Positions 26,570-35,794 of a DNA stretch of 64,000 nt are shown here, in pieces. The DNA lies in the NCBI GenBank assembly GCA_965208965.1, contig OZ242384.1:5208001-5272000 (forward strand), written 5' to 3'. The stretch comes from Bin5 sp965208965. Lineage in GTDB: Bacteria; Chloroflexota; Anaerolineae; Caldilineales; Caldilineaceae. Every line of letters starts with the position of its first letter. Position 1 is the first letter of the stretch. The notes beneath the pieces are model-generated. The model saw only the letters and a program-made list of their open reading frames with translations, ran no database searches and was not told the origin of the DNA. The translations under genes were made by a program, and so were the position numbers.

Positions 26570-27733
26570 TCAGCCTTCGTACCGGTTCCCAAGCAGATGA
26601 CGATAGCAGTGTAGGGTTGCGACAGCGGTCGCTTGCCAGCTGTAGAGGGCGGCCCGCGCCAGGCCCTGCTCGGCTCGCCGGGCGCGCTGAGGACCGTCCT
26701 CGACAAGCTCGGCGATTGCATCCCTGATTTCGGTGACGGAATGGGGGTCGAAAGTGAGGGCGGCCTCACCTGCGACTTCGGTCAGGCTGGGCGTGTTTGA
26801 GCAGGCTACCGGCGTACCGCAGGCCATCGCCTCAAGAACGGGAAGCCCGAACCCTTCGTACAGGCTGGGGAAGGCGAACAGCATTGCTGCGCTGTAGAGC
26901 GCGGGCAGATCGCGTTCATCTACAGGGCCGAGAAAGCGGACGGCGTCGTCGAGCCGGTGGCGGGCGGCGCGCTGCATGGGCTGGGGATAGCGGTCGTCCC
27001 AGGCGCCGGCGATGACGAGAGGGGGCGCGTGCGGTGAGGCGATGCGGGCGAAGGCGTCGACGAGCGCGGGGAGATTTTTGTGGGGCTTGTTGATGCCGAG
27101 ATAGAGGATAAATCGATCGGGCAGGCTGTACTTGTCGCGCACGCGGCCGACCTCAACGGCGGGCTGAGGCTTGTAGCAGGCGCCTGCGGCCAGAGGTGTG
27201 ACGGTGATCCTGGAGGCGGGAACGCGAAAGCAGCTGCGCAGATCGTTGCGGGCGGCATCGGAGATGGCGACGACGTGGTCTGAGGCGCGCAGGGCGAGGG
27301 CCGCGGCCAGCCGGAAGAAAAGCCTGGCCCGGGCGGTAACAGTGCGCGGGAACTTGAGCGGGATGGCGTCGTAGAAGGTGAGAAGTGTGGGCAGGCCGGG
27401 GCGGTACGGCATCAGGTAGTAGGGGCTGTGGTAGAGGGCCGCGCCTTCCGTTCGGAGTCGTTTGAGTAGGAGGGGGATGCGCCACTGCTGGCGAATGTCG
27501 AAAGGGGTCGCGGGCGCGGCGACGGTAGTGCCTGGCAGTCGGGACGCTCCTGCCGTTTCCGAGGCGGGCGCTGAAGATTTCGCGGGCCGGGACGCTTCCG
27601 GGCCGTCGAGAAAGGTGAGTTCCTCTTCGGCGGTTAGGAGGGGCGCCAAAGCCGATGAGAGATTGGTGACGTAGCGGCCGATGCCGGGGAAGTGGGGCAC
27701 TGCAGTACGGGCATCGAGAATGAAGCGGATCAT
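26570..27733 (-). CDS. GT4 family glycosyltransferase
   Basis: This 387-residue GT-B fold glycosyltransferase begins MIRFILDARTAVPHFPGIGRY, the N-terminal glycine loop for the acceptor/donor cleft. The C-terminal donor domain has YLGINKPHKNLPALVDAF and the EX7E motif in YEGFGLPVLEAMACGTPV, with SLTEVAGEAALTFDP. It is the last gene (in transcription order) of a minus-strand run of glycosyltransferases that probably assemble a capsule or exopolysaccharide. The donor and acceptor are unknown; mannosyl or galactosyl transfer is common in this family. Confidence 0.92.
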   Translation of the reverse strand: MIRFILDARTAVPHFPGIGRYVTNLSSALAPLLTAEEELTFLDGPEASRPAKSSAPASETAGASRLPGTTVAAPATPFDIRQQWRIPLLLKRLRTEGAALYHSPYYLMPYRPGLPTLLTFYDAIPLKFPRTVTARARLFFRLAAALALRASDHVVAISDAARNDLRSCFRVPASRITVTPLAAGACYKPQPAVEVGRVRDKYSLPDRFILYLGINKPHKNLPALVDAFARIASPHAPPLVIAGAWDDRYPQPMQRAARHRLDDAVRFLGPVDERDLPALYSAAMLFAFPSLYEGFGLPVLEAMACGTPVACSNTPSLTEVAGEAALTFDPHSVTEIRDAIAELVEDGPQRARRAEQGLARAALYSWQATAVATLHCYRHLLGNRYEG

Positions 27734-27795
27734 TGGAAGGCGAGGAGGGAGGCGTCAGACGTGAGGAAGGAGAGAATGAGATTCACGGGCGGCCT

Positions 27796-28920
27796 TCAGC
27801 CTGCGTTCAAGGCTTCCTGATAGAAGGAGATAGTTGCGTCTATCATTGACTGGAATGAGAACTCCTCCCGCACCCGTCTGCGGCCTTCGGCTCCCATTTT
27901 TGCGCGCAACGCCGGGCTCACGAGCAGCTTGTTGATTGCAGCGGCCAGCGCCTGCGGGTCGTTGGGGGCCACAACCAGGCCGGTCACTCCGTTGCGGTTG
28001 ACGTAGGTGGTGCCGGTTCCCAGCTCGGTGCAGACTACAGGCATGCCGCAGGCCATGGCTTCGAGCTGGACGATACCGAGCGCCTCGGCTCGATTTGTGG
28101 ACGGCAGCACGAACAGATCGGCGGCATAACGCGCGGCCAGGCACTCCCTCTCCGAGGCATCGCCCAGGAAGAAGACTTTGTCGACCAGGTCTTCGGCCTG
28201 CGCCAGATCCTGCCATGCCTCCTGCATGGGACCGGTTCCTACTATCAGGAGCTTGGCCCGGATGCGGTGCATGGCGCGGATGAGTACGTCGACTCCCTTG
28301 TAGTGGCGCAGGCGGCCGATGAAGAGCAGGAGTGGCAGTTCATCGTACTGGGTGCGAAGACGCTGTGCGTCTTCGCGAGCTTGCCCGGTTTCCGCAAAGC
28401 GTTCCATCTCGATTCCAAAGTGGACCACGCGGCACTTCTTGCGTATGTCTCGCAGGAAGGGGGAGGACTCGATGTAGGCGGGACTGGAAACGGCGACCAG
28501 CGCGGCCTGTTGCAGGACCTTTCTCAACAGGGGCGCATAGAGCTTTCCCGTCCGCCTCTGGCGAACGATGTCGCTGTGGTAGGTGATCACTGCGGGTTTG
28601 CTCCGTCCCAGCAGCAGCTGCGCAAGTTCGGCGGGCGGGTAGGGCGCGTGGAGGTGAACGAGGTCGACGGCGGCCACCTGGCGGCGCAGCTCCGCAAAGA
28701 AGGGCAGGCTGATTGGCGTGGACAGGAGATGGGCCTGCCGTCCCGTTTTGGTTACCGGAACGCCGTCAATGGCCTGGCGCGAAGTGGCCTTCCCGGTATT
28801 GGTTACGAGTACGCGGGCGTCAACGCCCTTTTCCCGCAAGCCGCGAGCCAGCAGGCGGATGCAGTTTTCGATTCCGCCGAGGACCGGGTAATAGTCCTTG
28901 TAGAGCAGTAGTACTTTCAT
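27796..28920 (-). CDS. GT4 family glycosyltransferase
   Basis: This 374-residue glycosyltransferase starts MKVLLLYKDYYPVLGGIEN, the usual GG acceptor loop. LVHLHAPYPPAELAQLL and VITYHSDIV mark the N-terminal domain. LLFIGRLRHYKGVDVLIRAM and LLIVGTGPMQEAW lead into the donor domain. The EX7E motif is in EALGIVQLEAMACGMPVVCTELG. It is flanked by other GT4 genes on the same strand (62 bp to each side), indicating one operon for a surface polysaccharide. It resembles mannosyltransferase-type enzymes; specificity is not assigned. Confidence 0.93.
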   Translation of the reverse strand: MKVLLLYKDYYPVLGGIENCIRLLARGLREKGVDARVLVTNTGKATSRQAIDGVPVTKTGRQAHLLSTPISLPFFAELRRQVAAVDLVHLHAPYPPAELAQLLLGRSKPAVITYHSDIVRQRRTGKLYAPLLRKVLQQAALVAVSSPAYIESSPFLRDIRKKCRVVHFGIEMERFAETGQAREDAQRLRTQYDELPLLLFIGRLRHYKGVDVLIRAMHRIRAKLLIVGTGPMQEAWQDLAQAEDLVDKVFFLGDASERECLAARYAADLFVLPSTNRAEALGIVQLEAMACGMPVVCTELGTGTTYVNRNGVTGLVVAPNDPQALAAAINKLLVSPALRAKMGAEGRRRVREEFSFQSMIDATISFYQEALNAG

Positions 28921-28982
28921 GCGGCAGCAGTACTTTCGTGCGGCAGCAGGCCGGGGTCATAGAAGTGTCGATTGGGCAGGAG

Positions 28983-30143
28983 CTACCCTGCCTTCAGGAG
29001 CTCCTGGTAGAGGGTGTCCAACCCGGCCACTGTGCGTTCGATTCGAAAGTGGTCGTCAACTCGTTGCCGACCTGCCCGGCCCATTTTGCGCGACTCAATG
29101 GGATCTCTCAGCAGGCGGGAGACGGATGAGGCCAAGGCATTCGTGTCGCCGGGAGCGACGAGAAGACCGGTTTCTCCATCCAAGACTATTTCAGGCAGGG
29201 CACCGTGGCCAAAGGCGACGACCGGTTTGCCCATGGCCATGGCCTCGATGTTGACGAGGCCGAAAGGCTCGGGCGCGCCCGGATGGACGAAAAGGTCCAT
29301 GGCCGCCAGGGGCGGACGCACGTCAGCGAGCTGGCCTGTCCAGTGGACGCGGTCTGCCAGGCCGGACTGGGAACGCAGTTCCAGCAGGCGCGCCTCGTAG
29401 TCGTCCTGCACGCCGAACGGGTCTCCACCTACGATGAGGAAGCGACAGTCGGGCACTGCTGCGCGGACTTGCTTCGCCATCTGCAGGAAGGCGTCCTGCC
29501 CTTTCCAGGGACGGGTTCTGCCGATCATGCCGGCGATGGGCGCGTCGAGCGGAAAGCCGGCGGCTCTGCAGATGGCGGCCCTGTTTTGGGCAGTATTGAG
29601 GGCCAGGTCGAAGCGGGTCAGGTCGATGCCGTTGTGGAGAACCGATGCCTTGGCAGAGCAGGGCAGGTGTCCGGCGACGGCGCGGGAATTGGCGACGACA
29701 CGGCCGGCCAGGCGACAGAAGATGGATTTGCCGAGGCGGTCGGCCCATTTGGCGGCCGGCTCCGCCTCCGAAAGCCAGAAGTCGCGCATGTGCCAGACCA
29801 GAGGACGCAGTGCCAGCCGGGCGGCGAGGGAGGCGTAGGCGGTGGCGCGAACGGTATTGCTGTGGACAAGCACGGCGCCGACTTCGCGGGCAGTCCTTGA
29901 GACGCCGACGGCCCCCTGCCAGAGGTCGAGCAGGCTGCGAGAGGAGCCGCGCAGCCGCGGCAGGACCTGGAGATGAACTGGAAAGCCTGCCCCGGATGCC
30001 TCTTCGGCCAGGGGTCCGGAAGGCGCTACCAGGTGGGGTTGCCAGCGGTTGGCGTCCAGGAAGGACATGAGCAGGAGCAGGCTTCGTTCTGCTCCGCCCA
30101 GGGCATCTGCGTGGTCGACGAAGAGTAGGGGGCGTGGTGCCAT
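28983..30143 (-). CDS. GT4 family glycosyltransferase
   Basis: This 386-residue glycosyltransferase has the N-terminal FVDHADALGGAERSLLLLM loop, an AVLVHSNTVRATAYASL segment, and VWHMRDFWLSE. The donor domain shows AGMIGRTRPWKGQDAFLQM, FLIVGGDPFG and the EX7E motif in PEPFGLVNIEAMAMGKPVVAF. It is longer at the centre than its neighbours. It belongs to the minus-strand polysaccharide run. The unusual EP in place of the common YEGFG before the motif is a normal variant of the family. Confidence 0.92.
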   Translation of the reverse strand: MAPRPLLFVDHADALGGAERSLLLLMSFLDANRWQPHLVAPSGPLAEEASGAGFPVHLQVLPRLRGSSRSLLDLWQGAVGVSRTAREVGAVLVHSNTVRATAYASLAARLALRPLVWHMRDFWLSEAEPAAKWADRLGKSIFCRLAGRVVANSRAVAGHLPCSAKASVLHNGIDLTRFDLALNTAQNRAAICRAAGFPLDAPIAGMIGRTRPWKGQDAFLQMAKQVRAAVPDCRFLIVGGDPFGVQDDYEARLLELRSQSGLADRVHWTGQLADVRPPLAAMDLFVHPGAPEPFGLVNIEAMAMGKPVVAFGHGALPEIVLDGETGLLVAPGDTNALASSVSRLLRDPIESRKMGRAGRQRVDDHFRIERTVAGLDTLYQELLKAG

Positions 30144-30299
30144 ATGGCGCGGTCAATGATAGACATGAACTGGCGGCCGACTCGGCCTCAGTTCATTTCG
30201 CGTTCGACCCAGAGGCGGCCCGGAACACAAGGGTAAGTTTGGCGACATCCGACTTAGATGCATGGGAAGCAGAAAACGAGCGTATCGAATACTTGCAGT

Positions 30300-31397
30300 C
30301 TATGAATTCTCCTTATTGAAGTTTCGTTGACGCGCGTTGTAGACCGTGCTGGCGAAGAGAGCTTCGTAGGCATCTACCACCCGATCCTGTGAGAAAGCTT
30401 CGGCGCGATTAACGCCGTTCCGCGCCAACGAACGTCGTCTGGAGGGATCATTCAGGAGCGACATTATAGTCGATCCCAGTTCGGTTGGAGGAGCCAATAC
30501 TCCCCACTTACCGTCTTCTAGAATTTCTCGCGCCCCGGCGTTTGGTGTCGCTACGACCGGCGTACCGCACGCCATCGCTTCAATGTAAGGGATGCCAAAG
30601 CCTTCGTAGGTACTGGGCAGGCAGAAAACCCAGGCGCGGCGATATAGATCGGCCAGGGCCTGCTCGTCTGGGGTCGGGAAACAGACTACGCCGGGAGCTT
30701 GAACGTTCCGTTCCGCTACCATCCAAAGCTCGGCGTTGGGCAGGGCCGGACGTATCTTGTTCTGGAATAGTTCGAGCAACATTTGTCCCCGCTTGCGACC
30801 AGCCAGCGTCCCTACAAAAAGAATTGCAGGGTGGCTATGTCGAACATTCTCATTCAGAGTGTGCTCAGGAAAGAAAACAAAATGATTCACCGAATTGGGA
30901 ATAATATGCTCTATGCGGGGAGCATATTTCCGAGTGTTGACGCTAACTGCTACGACTCGCGTCGCCCTTGCTGCTTCCCAGAATTCACAAGGCGTAAAGG
31001 TCAGATACCACAGCCTCCTTTTCCAGGTGGTCGCATGAATCGCCTCGGCCCACGACGCTCCGTGCAGCGTTCGAACTACAGGGATATCTGGACGGCGAGT
31101 AAAAAAGCAATTGTTGTGAACGTGGATGATATCGAACTCACTGAAGTCCTGTGCGCCGTAGCTCCAAGCAAGCTGCCATTGCCAAAGCCAGGCGCGATAT
31201 GGGTTCGTAGGGCGTGCAGGTAAGACTCTTCGCACTAGATAACAGGCATCAGCTGGCCGTTGGTCGGTCGTGAAGACCGTCACGTTGTGGTCGCGTTGGG
31301 CCAAAGCATTGGACAGTCTGTGCGCTGCGTATGCCACGCCGCCGGTTTTCGCACGGTCTAACGAGGGTAGTTGGGAGGCGAGTACGGCTATTTTCAT
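30300..31397 (-). CDS. GT4 family glycosyltransferase
   Basis: This 365-residue glycosyltransferase begins MKIAVLASQLPSLDRAKTGG and has the IIHVHNNCFF segment, VRTLHGASWAE, the LFVGTLAGRKRGQMLLELF start of the donor domain and EX7E in YEGFGIPYIEAMACGTPVVATP. Its base composition is visibly lower in GC than the three preceding glycosyltransferase genes, so it may have been acquired with the island DNA to its right. About 1 kb without a gene lies upstream. It is the first gene of this glycosyltransferase run in transcription order. Confidence 0.92.
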   Translation of the reverse strand: MKIAVLASQLPSLDRAKTGGVAYAAHRLSNALAQRDHNVTVFTTDQRPADACYLVRRVLPARPTNPYRAWLWQWQLAWSYGAQDFSEFDIIHVHNNCFFTRRPDIPVVRTLHGASWAEAIHATTWKRRLWYLTFTPCEFWEAARATRVVAVSVNTRKYAPRIEHIIPNSVNHFVFFPEHTLNENVRHSHPAILFVGTLAGRKRGQMLLELFQNKIRPALPNAELWMVAERNVQAPGVVCFPTPDEQALADLYRRAWVFCLPSTYEGFGIPYIEAMACGTPVVATPNAGAREILEDGKWGVLAPPTELGSTIMSLLNDPSRRRSLARNGVNRAEAFSQDRVVDAYEALFASTVYNARQRNFNKENS

Positions 31398-31837
31398 AGC
31401 GCTTCCACCGGGGTTGTCTGAGGAATCTGGCTCGGTCGTCCTACCTCAAGGCTCCGGGAGGAATGATAATGCGGACTGGTTGCTTCGGCAAGACGGCCCG
31501 CTTGACTATTATATAGGTCATTGTGAAAGTTCGAGGTGTCAAGCGGGACCCACAATAGAATCAGGCTCAAACGGCCCGCCTCCTGCTATAGACTCCTATT
31601 CTTGACGCGGGTTGCAAGTTTTCCAAACGCGAGATACATAGGGAAGTCCCCGGTGGTCGACGATTGGGGGCGTCCATACTTATTGCTTATTGAAGTGTTT
31701 GTCACATTGAACGGGATTGCCCTGCGACTGGTTGACGGCGAAGCGTGGATTACTCCTTGTAGACGTATCACAAGTGTTAAGCCAGAAGGGGCAGGAGGCC
31801 CGTTCGTGAAGAAGGATCAGACTGAAAAACGAAGGCA

Positions 31838-31861
31838 TTTTTATGAAAATATTCATAAAAA
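31838..31861. repeat. AT-rich perfect inverted repeat
   Basis: TTTTTATGAA and TTCATAAAAA form a perfect 10-bp stem with a 4-nt AATA spacer. On either strand the arm ends in a T-run, so it could act as a bidirectional, weak terminator, or it could be an AT-rich protein-binding site. It lies in gene-free DNA. Confidence 0.4.
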
Positions 31862-32337
31862 TATGTCCGCTTTGTCCGCTCGAAAGCGTTTTTTTGGTGT
31901 GGATTGAAGCGATTTTCTCATTTTGTCGATGCTATTCAGCAGAGGCGCGACACTGCACAGGTCCTTCCCTTTAACGACCGGCCGGTGAACCGCGTTGATG
32001 TGTTTCTGGCGTTCCCCGTAGCTCCCGGCTTAAGCAGGTGCGAAGTTTGCGCAGGAATTGCCGGGGAAAAGGCTGGGGTATGGAGGGGCGCCAAGTGCAC
32101 AGGAGATAGAGGGCAGGAGGATGGGGCCAGGGATAGCGACTGGCCGCCATTTGCGGGGCTTGCACCACTATTCTACCCTTTCTCTGGGCCGTATGGAATT
32201 ACAGTTCACTTTAACGCGCGCAAGCAGACCTGACACTCCGCCAGTTGGTACCGGAGCAGCGATTCGGCCCGAGTTTGAGGAGACAAAGTGTCAGAGTGAT
32301 CACACAAAGGCCGGGAGAAGGCTTGCTTACGCACGTC

Positions 32338-32391
32338 AAACTCTCGTACGAGAGTTTACGAGCGTTTCACGAGAGATCACGAGAGTTTACG
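32338..32391. promoter_or_regulatory. 20-bp palindrome plus helically phased ACGAG repeats
   Basis: AAACTCTCGTACGAGAGTTT (32338-32357) is a perfect palindrome. From its centre ACGAG recurs at 32348, 32358, 32369 and 32379, at spacings of 10, 11 and 10 bp, one DNA turn each. ACGAGAGTTTACG occurs twice (32348 and 32379). An A-run follows (32393-32401). Such phased iteration fits cooperative binding of a protein on one helix face. It lies beside an IS3 remnant and upstream of the glycosyltransferase run. Confidence 0.5.
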
Positions 32392-32485
32392 TGAAAAAAA
32401 ACTAACTGACCATGTTGTAATATTTATTTGACAGTTGCTGGATGGAAGAGAAAGCAAGGCCACTGTCGTCGGTACGTGGTAGCGG

Positions 32486-32645
32486 GAAGGCTAATTGGTC
32501 TGCTGCCTTCGTGAGCCTCCAGCGCATCCCTGAACTTGAAGGCCGCCGTGTGTCGCCGCCGTTTCCTGACCATCGTACCGCTCCTCCACAGGCTGGGCAG
32601 TTCACTCCATTATACACCTTAGCTTGTGGTCCAGTTTTTGGGGCC
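32486..32645 (-). pseudogene. IS3-family left end with orfA fragment
   Basis: Reading the minus strand from 32645, the sequence begins GGCCCCAAAAACTGGACCAC, an IS3-type terminal sequence. An ATG at 32573 then opens MVRKRRRHTAAFKFRDALEA followed by HEGSRPIS, the start of an IS3 orfA (helix-turn-helix transposase part). After about 28 codons the similarity stops, and the frame soon ends. The rest of the element is missing here. A second remnant with the same terminal sequence lies at 36845-37550. Confidence 0.65.
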
Positions 32646-32876
32646 AAGCTCAAGGATGAAGGCGTGATAACCTACCTCCTCAATGGTATAACCGTCTATT
32701 CTCTCCATCATATACGTGATGTCTACTTCTTCCCTGAAACCCAACGGTTCTAGTGCAAGAAGTATTTCACGGCACAAATTCATGTCCCTTTTCATGGGTG
32801 TTATCCTTTTCGTGTGTGCATAGGTATGTAATCCCCTTTCTAAGCAAAGTCTGACAAGCCAAAGAACCAGTATAGA

Positions 32877-35717
32877 TTAGAATTTTTGTTCGGCCAAATT
32901 CAGTGCCAGCAGCTTCCCCAGCGCGTCCCCTTCGGAGATGTCTGCGTCCCAGCCGTAGGCGGCCGCGACTGCGGCATCCAGCGCGGCGTGGGCATTTGCG
33001 AGCCACTCGGGACGGGCGTTGTAAAGGTTGGTGAGGGTGCGCTTTTTCAGTTCTTTCTCTGCGGCTTCGTCGCGGGGAACCGGCCGCTTGGGAAAACCCG
33101 GGACCGGCTCGTCAACCCACTCGACCCATTCGGGCGGGTTCAGCCAGCGGTCGCGCAGTTCAGTGAGCATGCGGGCCGCGTCGGCGATGGCAACCGCGCG
33201 CGAATCCTCTGCATAGTCGGTGGCGGGGATGTCAGGGGTGAGTCCGTACGGGAAGGGAAACGTTTGAAACGTTGTTGATGGCGTGTAGCGGGGACGATCC
33301 TCAAGGCTGGTTCCGAGCCGAAGCGACCAGGCTTCGTGGAAGCGGCTGTGGAGGATGCCGAATGTCGTGTCGTCGTCGCGGGGGATGACAATCAATTGAT
33401 GGTCGGGACAAACGCGTACATCGAGCCATACAAACAAACGATGTTTCGCTACCGTTGGCGTGGCGATGTAGCGCGACAAGCCCTTTAGTTTCTGCCAGGT
33501 TTGTGGTCCCGGCGACACATGCCGATACCAGTACTTAGCCCTACCCTTGTGACGACCGCTCTTGCGCTTAGATTTGACATGCTCAGCGACGTGTGCGAAG
33601 GGATGTTCATAAAGAGCAACTTCAGTCTCATCCATGTCAAATCCAAAATCTATGATCCATTTGCCAGCTGGTCGCCGCGTCAGATCCATTCCGTTCACCC
33701 AGGGACTGAGCACTTCGGAATTATGGTGTCCGTTTGGATTCGCGGGCATGCAAAGCCACCGGCGAGCCAGGTCGCCCGGAATGTCGAACGCTCCTCCTTT
33801 GACGTCTCCCATGAACGCCTGGCCTGCGTTCAGAACCAACTTCGCTGCTTTCGTGAGGTCGGCCACCCCAGCGGTCAGATCAGGGTTTATCCTGAATACA
33901 CTTTTGCCATTCAGATACGTGTGTTTTTCGGCATCTGCAGCAGTAAAACAAACCAAGGAAACGCGCACCGCCGCCCCATCCACTACCCAAGGCTCATCGG
34001 ACCAGGCATCGAAAATCGTGCCGCGTTCGACAATGCGGTCCAGCACTGCGCGGTTGCGGCCGCCCCGGATCGAGTTGGTGGCGACAAGACCGGCGCGGGC
34101 AATGCTGCCGTCGGCAACCAACCTCTGCGCTTTGTCGAACCAGTGGCAGACCAGGTCCGCTTCGCCATGAATGCGTGCCCCATATAGCCGCTGCAACGCC
34201 TCAACGTAGGCCCCGCCCAATGTGCTTCGCAGCAATTTGCCTCCGAGAAATGGAGGATTTCCGATCACGACATCGGTTTGCGGCCAGTTGGGTTCGGCGC
34301 CGTCAGGGTTGAGAATGGCGTCGCGGCATTCGATTGTATCGAGGGGGTCGAGGATGGGGTCGCGGGCGCCGCTGAAGCCGTTGCGGCGCATCCACTGAAT
34401 TTCACCGATCCAGACGGAGACGCGGGCGAGTTCGGCGGCGTAGGGGTTGATCTCGATGCCTTTGACATTGGCGGGGCCGACGGCGGGGAAGGAGCGTTGC
34501 AGGCCCATGGACTCGGCTTCGAGTTGGAAGCTGTGCTCCAGGTCCTTGAGCGCGTTCAGGGCGAGGTAGAGGAAGTTGCCGGAACCGCAGGCAGGGTCGA
34601 GGACAGTGAAGGCGCGCAGCCGGTCGAGAAAGCCGCGCAGGGCCCCCTCGGCAAGGCCGCGCTGGCGTGTGCGGGCCGCACTGGTTTTTGCCACGTCAGC
34701 GCGCTCCAGGCGAAGGGCGATTTCGGCGCGAGCTCTTTCCCATTCCTTGAGCCAGGGGCGAGTCACGACCGGCTCGACGATCTGCATGATCTTGTCGCGG
34801 TCGGTGTAGTGCGCGCCTAACTGGGAGCGCTTGGCGGGGTCCAGGCCGCGTTCGAAGAGGGCGCCAAGGATGGAGGGATCGATCTCACTCCAGTCGAGAG
34901 CGGCCGCTCCCAAGGTGGTCTCGATCTCGTCCTTCGTGAGCGGGAGGGCGTCGTCGCTATCGAAGAGGCCGCCGTTGAACCAGGCGACTGTCTCGAAGCC
35001 GACGCGGCCACCCGCAGCCATTGCCCCGAACAGATCTCGGGCCATAGCGGGGAAGTCTTCGGGATTGCGGCGGGCCTGTTCCAACATGCGGGTGAACATG
35101 TCGTTGGGCAGGAGGCCGACATCTTCGGCAAACATGCAGAAGACGAGGCGGTTGACGAAATGGGCGACCTGCTGCGGGTCGTGGCCGCGGGCGCGGAGGG
35201 CCTGGGCCAGCGCGGCGAAGGCGGTGGCGGCGCGTTCGGTGAGGGCCTGACGGCTTTCGCCAGGGCGCAAACGGTCCGGGGCGGACATTGCCCACTTCAG
35301 CTTGTCACGTACGGCGGCGTCGGCCAACTCGTCCAGCGTGAACTCGTGGACGACACTGACGCTGTTGGTCCAGTTGGTATGGATGCGGAAACGCGCCATG
35401 TCGGAGACGATGAGAAGGGGCGGGTTCTCCAAAGCGAGCGCGTACTGGCGCAGCTGGTTGAAGGCGGCGTCGAGGTCTTTGTGCTTGCCCTTGTACTCCC
35501 AGGCGAAGCAGTGGCGTTTCCAGACGTCGGCCCAGCCTCGGCCTCCGGTGTCTTTGCGCGCGCCGCGCTCGAAACTGTATCGCTGTCCGGTCGGGTCGTC
35601 TTCGGCGGGTGTCGGTTCTTCCAAGAGCCGGCAGAGGTCGATGAAGTGCTCCTGCGCGGCTGAGCGCTCGTTCAGCTCAGAGGCCCGCCACTTAGCGATG
35701 AACTGTTGCGGATTCAA
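32877..35717 (-). CDS. MmeI-like single-chain (type IIL) restriction-modification enzyme
   Basis: This 946-residue protein has the MmeI layout. The N-terminal nuclease has D64-x9-E74-Y-K76 (motif D-x9-ExK), then come a helical spacer, an N6-adenine methylase core with DPACGSGNFLY (374-384) and NPPF (487-490), and a target-recognition region with a C-terminal tail. The MTase sits in a GVHYT-like context (QLGAHYTDRDKIMQIVEP). It starts at TTG 35717 behind AAGGAG. One polypeptide both methylates one strand and cuts at a distance, so no separate R or M gene is needed. It lies between an IS3 remnant and the truncated flippase copy. A BREX-like or orphan methylase is less likely because the nuclease motif is complete. 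Confidence 0.88.
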   Translation of the reverse strand: MNPQQFIAKWRASELNERSAAQEHFIDLCRLLEEPTPAEDDPTGQRYSFERGARKDTGGRGWADVWKRHCFAWEYKGKHKDLDAAFNQLRQYALALENPPLLIVSDMARFRIHTNWTNSVSVVHEFTLDELADAAVRDKLKWAMSAPDRLRPGESRQALTERAATAFAALAQALRARGHDPQQVAHFVNRLVFCMFAEDVGLLPNDMFTRMLEQARRNPEDFPAMARDLFGAMAAGGRVGFETVAWFNGGLFDSDDALPLTKDEIETTLGAAALDWSEIDPSILGALFERGLDPAKRSQLGAHYTDRDKIMQIVEPVVTRPWLKEWERARAEIALRLERADVAKTSAARTRQRGLAEGALRGFLDRLRAFTVLDPACGSGNFLYLALNALKDLEHSFQLEAESMGLQRSFPAVGPANVKGIEINPYAAELARVSVWIGEIQWMRRNGFSGARDPILDPLDTIECRDAILNPDGAEPNWPQTDVVIGNPPFLGGKLLRSTLGGAYVEALQRLYGARIHGEADLVCHWFDKAQRLVADGSIARAGLVATNSIRGGRNRAVLDRIVERGTIFDAWSDEPWVVDGAAVRVSLVCFTAADAEKHTYLNGKSVFRINPDLTAGVADLTKAAKLVLNAGQAFMGDVKGGAFDIPGDLARRWLCMPANPNGHHNSEVLSPWVNGMDLTRRPAGKWIIDFGFDMDETEVALYEHPFAHVAEHVKSKRKSGRHKGRAKYWYRHVSPGPQTWQKLKGLSRYIATPTVAKHRLFVWLDVRVCPDHQLIVIPRDDDTTFGILHSRFHEAWSLRLGTSLEDRPRYTPSTTFQTFPFPYGLTPDIPATDYAEDSRAVAIADAARMLTELRDRWLNPPEWVEWVDEPVPGFPKRPVPRDEAAEKELKKRTLTNLYNARPEWLANAHAALDAAVAAAYGWDADISEGDALGKLLALNLAEQKF

Positions 35718-35794
35718 TGTCGGCTCCTTCAGGACATCGGATTTGGCAAAGGGGAAAACGCTTATTTTGCATGGTGAAGGTGTGGTGGGAAGCA

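Larger units (their letters stand above)
31398..32485. other. Gene-poor, lower-GC spacer upstream of glycosyltransferase run
   Basis: No convincing gene is seen. Short open frames on both strands lack family features. The stretch contains an AT-rich perfect inverted repeat at 31838-31861 and, at 32338-32391, a 20-bp palindrome followed by helically phased ACGAG repeats. It ends at an IS3-family remnant. The promoter of the glycosyltransferase run should be in its left part. The composition suggests acquired or decayed DNA. Confidence 0.5.
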
